Source: Burkholderiales bacterium
Lineage (GTDB): Bacteria; Pseudomonadota; Gammaproteobacteria; Burkholderiales; Casimicrobiaceae
DNA: 10,485 nucleotides
Direction: 5' to 3'
NCBI GenBank assembly: GCA_031275075.1
Contig: JAISPI010000033.1
Coordinates: forward strand, 1-10,485
The position numbers were made by a program, and so were the translations under genes. Positions 6,920 through 10,485 of the stretch are shown here, one piece after another. Each line of letters begins with the position of its first letter. Within the stretch, counting starts at the first letter, position 1. The notes under the pieces were generated by a model that did not search any database, was not told where the DNA came from, and saw only the letters and a program-made list of their open reading frames with translations.

Positions 6920-6941
6920 AAAAAATTCCGTTTCTAACGGA
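6920..6941 (-). terminator. Intrinsic terminator of the slt-cca operon
   Basis: On the minus strand TCCGTT, loop AGA and AACGGA form a 6-bp stem (6927-6941), followed by A and six T (6920-6925). It lies about 80 bp beyond the cca stop. The stem is short and only half GC, so strength is moderate. Confidence 0.55.
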
Positions 6942-6953
6942 CACCAACAGCAG

Positions 6954-6983
6954 CGGGCCTCGAAAGAGGCCCGTTTTACTTTT
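6954..6983 (+). terminator. Rho-independent terminator of the porin gene
   Basis: CGGGCCTC (6954-6961), loop GAAA, GAGGCCCG (6966-6973), then TTTTACTTTT. A perfect 8-bp GC-rich stem with a GNRA tetraloop and a T-tract, 46 bp after the porin stop. There is no T-tract on the minus side, so it works for the porin only. Confidence 0.92.
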
Positions 6984-7005
6984 CCTGCCGTTTGATGTTT
7001 TTTCC

Positions 7006-7024
7006 GACGCCCCGTAAAGGCGTC
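7006..7024. repeat. Small hairpin overlapping the cca stop
   Basis: GACGCC and GGCGTC form a 6-bp stem around a 7-nt loop; the cca stop (7023-7025) overlaps it. No T-run lies in the right place on either strand, so it is not called a terminator. Confidence 0.4.
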
Positions 7025-8336
7025 AACGACTTCCTGCCGCTCGCTTGAAATTTGAGAGCGCCTCAATTCGCGCTGTGTGGAGCGCCGCCGGAATGGCGCC
7101 CGGATCGTTGGCGTGCGCATGGGCAATCGCCGCCGCATCAACATCCTGCAAAGTGCGGGCAGCGCCTTCGAGAAAGGCCGCCACTGGTTTTTTGCTTGAC
7201 GAAATTTCATCCTCCCGGCCGTTCTGCGCCCAATCTCCAACGCCCGCATCCACGCTCATCGCGTCGATCAACCAGTGTAGCCGTTGCGGACGGCGCAAAA
7301 CATCGGTCGCCATCAACATCATCAGCAACGCTTCCTCATGCAGTTCCGGTGCGCGCAACGCTTCGCCATGCCAACATGCCACCAGTTGCGCCGCGTCACC
7401 GCATTCCGTCGGTACTTTCAGCCGCGCCGACAACGCCTGCGCCAATGGCACGCCGCGCGTTTCGTGGCCGCGATGGCTCGGCCATTGTTGCGGCGGCGTC
7501 GCGCCTTTGCCCAAATCGTGACACAGCAGCGCGTAACGCACCGGCAACGCATCATCACGTTGCGCAGCGAAATCGAGCGATTGTTCGACATGAAGGCCCG
7601 CGTCAACCTCCGGATGGTGTTCGGGTTTCTGCGGCACACCGTACAGCGCCGCAACCTCCGGCATGATCTTTTCCAGCGCGCCGCAACTGCGCAACACTTG
7701 CAGAAAGCGCGATGGTTTTTTCGCCATCAATGCCCGCGCCGTTTCCAGCCACAACCGCTCCGACGCCAGTGTCGATAATTCCCCGCTGTCGGCGATACGC
7801 CGCATCAGCGCCAGTGTTTCGTCGGCAACGATGAAATCGAATCGCGCCGCAAACCGCGCCACCCGCAATACCCGTAACGGGTCTTCAACAAACGCCGACG
7901 ACACATGCCGCAACACGCCGCTGCGTAAATCGCGTTCGCCGCCGTAAGGATCGATCAGTGTGCCGTCCGCCGTTCGCGCCATCGCGTTGATGGTCAAATC
8001 GCGGCGGCAGAGGTCATCTTCAAGCGTTACTGTCGGGTCGGTGTAAAAAGTGAACCCGTGATAACCGCGACCAGATTTTTTTTCAGCGCGCGCCAACGCG
8101 TATTCTTCCTGCGTTTTCGGATGCAGAAACACCGGAAAATCGCGACCGACCGGCCGGAAACCGGCCGCCGACATCACCTCCGGCGTCGCTCCAACCACCA
8201 CATAATCACGGTCGGCCACCGGCCAGCCCAATAGCGCGTCGCGCACCGCGCCGCCGACCTCGTAAATACGCACCGTCGGCGGTAACTTGGCCAACACGGG
8301 ATCGTTATTGCCCGATACCGTAACAACCGGCTTCAT
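7023..8336 (-). CDS. cca: Multifunctional CCA-adding enzyme (tRNA nucleotidyltransferase with HD domain)
   Basis: A 437-aa class II tRNA nucleotidyltransferase that builds or repairs the 3'-CCA end of tRNAs from CTP and ATP; the E. coli type also has an HD phosphohydrolase domain. Seen in order: EVGGAVRDALLG (26-37), the metal-binding D42-x-D44 (ADRDYVVVG), GRDFPVFLHP (64-73), RRDLTINAMA (111-120), EDPLRVLRVARFAARF (151-166) and the HD motif CHDLGKG (272-278) with upstream histidines at 240, 241 and 249. Similarity to E. coli Cca (412 aa) runs end to end. The ATG at 8336 has GGAG at good spacing and overlaps the slt stop in ATGA, so it is preferred; it gives about 20 extra N-terminal residues. 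An in-frame GTG at codon 22 would match the E. coli start exactly but has no visible ribosome-binding site. Confidence 0.95.
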   Translation of the reverse strand: MKPVVTVSGNNDPVLAKLPPTVRIYEVGGAVRDALLGWPVADRDYVVVGATPEVMSAAGFRPVGRDFPVFLHPKTQEEYALARAEKKSGRGYHGFTFYTDPTVTLEDDLCRRDLTINAMARTADGTLIDPYGGERDLRSGVLRHVSSAFVEDPLRVLRVARFAARFDFIVADETLALMRRIADSGELSTLASERLWLETARALMAKKPSRFLQVLRSCGALEKIMPEVAALYGVPQKPEHHPEVDAGLHVEQSLDFAAQRDDALPVRYALLCHDLGKGATPPQQWPSHRGHETRGVPLAQALSARLKVPTECGDAAQLVACWHGEALRAPELHEEALLMMLMATDVLRRPQRLHWLIDAMSVDAGVGDWAQNGREDEISSSKKPVAAFLEGAARTLQDVDAAAIAHAHANDPGAIPAALHTARIEALSNFKRAAGSR

Positions 8337-10429
8337 GGCGTCTCCTCTCCCACCGCTTGATCGGCAGGCCGTTTGTCGGTGGCATCCGTTTCTGCGTCGC
8401 CGAAACTGCTCCCTGCCGTTACCGGCTGCGTCGGAGAACGAACCCAAGCCAGCGCTTCCCGCAATGAAAACGCTTCACCGCGCTGTTGCGCGTACACCTT
8501 GGCGTTGGCCAATACTTTTTTGACGTAATCGCGCGTTTCGTCAAACGGAATCGATTCGACCCAAATATCGCCCTCGGTCGCCGCACCTCCCTTGGCCGTC
8601 GCTTTTGCGCGCCAGGAACGCGCCCGACCCGGCCCGGCGTTGTACGCTACCGCCGCCAGCACCAGCGATCCGCTCAGCCCATCAAGACAATGTCTGAGGT
8701 AAAACGCGCCGAAATCGGCATTAACAGCAGCGTCATCGAGATGTTCGATACGGTAGTTGGTTGCCCCTCTTTGCGTCGCAACCCAGCGCGCTGTGCGCGG
8801 CATCAGTTGCATCAGGCCGATGGCGCCGGCGCTCGATACGATGTCGGGCACGAAGCGCGATTCTTGTCGCGCCACCGCGTAAAGCACGTTTTCATCAACG
8901 CTGTGTGTTGCTCCGGCTTTCCGGAAAGCCTCGGAAAATGGGCGCGGATAACGCAAGGTCCATTCGACTGGCGCCGTCATCCGTTCAGCAGCCGCTATCG
9001 AACGGTCGAGCAGCCCCCGCTGCGCCATCGCCAACGCCACTACCCGAAGTTCCGAATTGTCGAGCGTACGCACCAGCGTCCGCCACTCAACCAACATTTC
9101 AGGCCGCAAGCCAAGCTCGTTGAGTTTGACGATTCGCTGCACCGCGTCACGCGCCAGAAAGTCACGCACGGCCTCGGATGGCGCTGGCGCGGCAGACGCC
9201 GTCACCGGCATCACGGCAATAGATCCGTCGTCCAAGCGTTCACGCGCCAGAAAACCATAGTAGGTCGATTGTCCGGTCAGTTGCCGGTACAACATCTGCG
9301 CTTGTTGTACTGCTATGTCGTTTTTTCGTTGTTCCAGACAACGGGCGCGCCAATAGCGCCACATCTCTTCATCGCGGTTTGCCTCCGGCAACGCCTCAAT
9401 CGCCGTCAGCGCCACTTCGTAATCGCCCGCCCGCAGTGCCGCCCGTATCCGCCAGGGCTGCTGCGCTTCGTTGAGCGACGCATTGCCGGCTTCGCCAAAG
9501 AAACGATGAGCGTCGGGATGCAATCCACGCGCCGCATGGTACGCCAATCGGACATTGCCATATTCCCGATCTGCCTGTGGCCATGAATCGCGTACCGCCA
9601 CCCAGGCACGGCGCGCTTGCTCGACGTCTTGTTGTGCCGCCCGTTCCAACGCGAGAAACAACAGTTCGCGCGCGCCTTTTTGTTGGGGTGTCGGCTTGTC
9701 TTGCAGGTATTTCAACGGCTGGCGCTCGGCTCGCGCGAAAGTCCGCTCGTCAGAACGCTGCGACGCCGGCAGTTTTTGCCACAGCGCCCGCACCAGCGAT
9801 ACGTTCAATGCCTGTACCGCCAGCGTATAACGCGCCCGGATATCGTCGCCGGTCAACAGCCCTTTCGCCTGCATCGCATCAAACACCGGCGCACAGGATT
9901 CCGGCAGGGTCTTGCTGGTGAGCCACAACGCTTTCCCCGCCGCCAACGCGCTTTCACCATCGCGCTGATAGCGGTACTGAATACCATAACAGGCCAATTC
10001 GGTGTCTTCTTCTGCCGGTGGATAATTGATTGAAAAAGACGTCCAGTCCTGCGTTTTCCCCAGCTCCTTCAACCAGGCGCGTTGTAACAACGGCGCCAGC
10101 GGCGTGTCAGCGGCCTGTTTGAGAAACGCTTGGACATCGGCGTCGAGCTGTTTTACCGGCTTTTTGTCGAACGCGACGCGTAACCACCAGTAATCGACAT
10201 ACAGCGCCAGAATGTGCCCGGTCGGATTCAGTCGGTCGAACGCCGCCAGATCACGCGCCTCATAAGCGGCTTTGGCCGCAACAATCGCGGCGTCCCCGGC
10301 CAATACCGGCTTGCCGGGCTGCGCCATGCCGGTCTGTGCGCCCGCCGCCGAACACCCCATCACCAGCGCCAGCCACGCCCTTGCCAACCACAGTAACCGT
10401 GCTTCCGGAAAAACTTTTTGTCGCCACAT
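8333..10429 (-). CDS. slt: Soluble lytic murein transglycosylase (Slt70 family)
   Basis: A 698-aa periplasmic enzyme that cleaves the MurNAc-GlcNAc bond of peptidoglycan with formation of 1,6-anhydroMurNAc. Residues 11-33 look like a signal peptide; cleavage after AGA (29-31) is likely, while LVMGC (22-26) is a poor lipobox. A long alpha-superhelical region (about 45-490) matches the ring domain of Slt70. The C-terminal catalytic domain shows RQESRF (521-526, catalytic Glu523), SSAGAIGLMQLMP (532-544), AYNAGPGR (595-602) and FDETRDYVKKVLAN (629-642). A charged, low-complexity tail of about 40 residues follows. E. coli Slt70 is 645 aa as a precursor. It is first in an operon with cca; the stop overlaps the cca start. 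The ATG at 10429 has only a weak ribosome-binding site (GGGG about 10 nt upstream), but no better in-frame start is inside the window. Confidence 0.94.
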   Translation of the reverse strand: MWRQKVFPEARLLWLARAWLALVMGCSAAGAQTGMAQPGKPVLAGDAAIVAAKAAYEARDLAAFDRLNPTGHILALYVDYWWLRVAFDKKPVKQLDADVQAFLKQAADTPLAPLLQRAWLKELGKTQDWTSFSINYPPAEEDTELACYGIQYRYQRDGESALAAGKALWLTSKTLPESCAPVFDAMQAKGLLTGDDIRARYTLAVQALNVSLVRALWQKLPASQRSDERTFARAERQPLKYLQDKPTPQQKGARELLFLALERAAQQDVEQARRAWVAVRDSWPQADREYGNVRLAYHAARGLHPDAHRFFGEAGNASLNEAQQPWRIRAALRAGDYEVALTAIEALPEANRDEEMWRYWRARCLEQRKNDIAVQQAQMLYRQLTGQSTYYGFLARERLDDGSIAVMPVTASAAPAPSEAVRDFLARDAVQRIVKLNELGLRPEMLVEWRTLVRTLDNSELRVVALAMAQRGLLDRSIAAAERMTAPVEWTLRYPRPFSEAFRKAGATHSVDENVLYAVARQESRFVPDIVSSAGAIGLMQLMPRTARWVATQRGATNYRIEHLDDAAVNADFGAFYLRHCLDGLSGSLVLAAVAYNAGPGRARSWRAKATAKGGAATEGDIWVESIPFDETRDYVKKVLANAKVYAQQRGEAFSLREALAWVRSPTQPVTAGSSFGDAETDATDKRPADQAVGEETP

Positions 10430-10453
10430 CGTTCCAACCCCATTGTTTCAGCT

Positions 10454-10482
10454 TTAATAGCATGCCATTGTCTGTAACGCAA
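10454..10482 (-). promoter_or_regulatory. Putative extended -10 promoter of slt-cca
   Basis: On the minus strand TTGCGT (10477-10482) is followed after 17 bp by TATTAA (10454-10459), preceded by TGC (extended -10). Transcription would start near 10447, about 18 nt before the slt ATG. The -35 matches poorly. Confidence 0.45.
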
Positions 10483-10485
10483 ACT

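Noticed and set aside
6236..7249. Minus-strand open frame opposite the porin
   Set aside because: Shadow of the porin and cca coding strands; it crosses two terminators and resembles no family.

Overview
The window looks like chromosomal DNA from a Gram-negative betaproteobacterium. The basis is the porin type (short Ala-rich signal peptide, mature start with an xVTxYG-like strand, C-terminal Phe), a SlmA homologue directly after argB, and a Slt-Cca gene pair. A Rhodocyclales-like relative is a guess from gene content; the sequence alone does not prove it. Most of the window is housekeeping and cell-envelope DNA. I see no phage, CRISPR, toxin-antitoxin or defence module.

Layout, left to right. 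The 3' part of moeB (+, cut by the left edge) activates MoaD for molybdopterin synthesis. It converges on slmA (-), and the gap between them holds a 180-bp MITE-like element with long inverted arms. The left arm supplies the last three codons and the stop of moeB. On the minus strand, in transcription order, come a WecA/WbpL-type glycosyl-1-phosphate transferase (4469-5524), a WbpM/CapD-type sugar 4,6-dehydratase (2596-4461), argB (1559-2464) and slmA (898-1473). The first two start an undecaprenyl-linked surface glycan and sit 7 bp apart behind a clear sigma70 promoter. argB probably has its own weak promoter and leads into slmA across an 85-bp polypurine spacer.

Divergent from the transferase is a general porin gene (+, 5810-6907). 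Its long upstream region contains several stem-loops, and a strong intrinsic terminator follows the gene. A second terminator facing the other way serves the minus-strand slt-cca operon on the right: slt (8333-10429, a Slt70-like soluble lytic transglycosylase) and cca (7023-8336, the multifunctional CCA-adding enzyme), joined by an ATGA stop/start overlap. A probable extended -10 promoter for slt lies at the right edge.

Working together, the window covers cofactor synthesis (MoeB), arginine synthesis (ArgB), division-site control (SlmA), envelope glycan initiation, outer-membrane permeability (porin), murein turnover (Slt) and tRNA 3'-end maturation (Cca). The parts most worth a second look are the MITE-like element, the structured porin leader, the isolated transferase/dehydratase pair and the adenine-free pyrimidine tract after argB.
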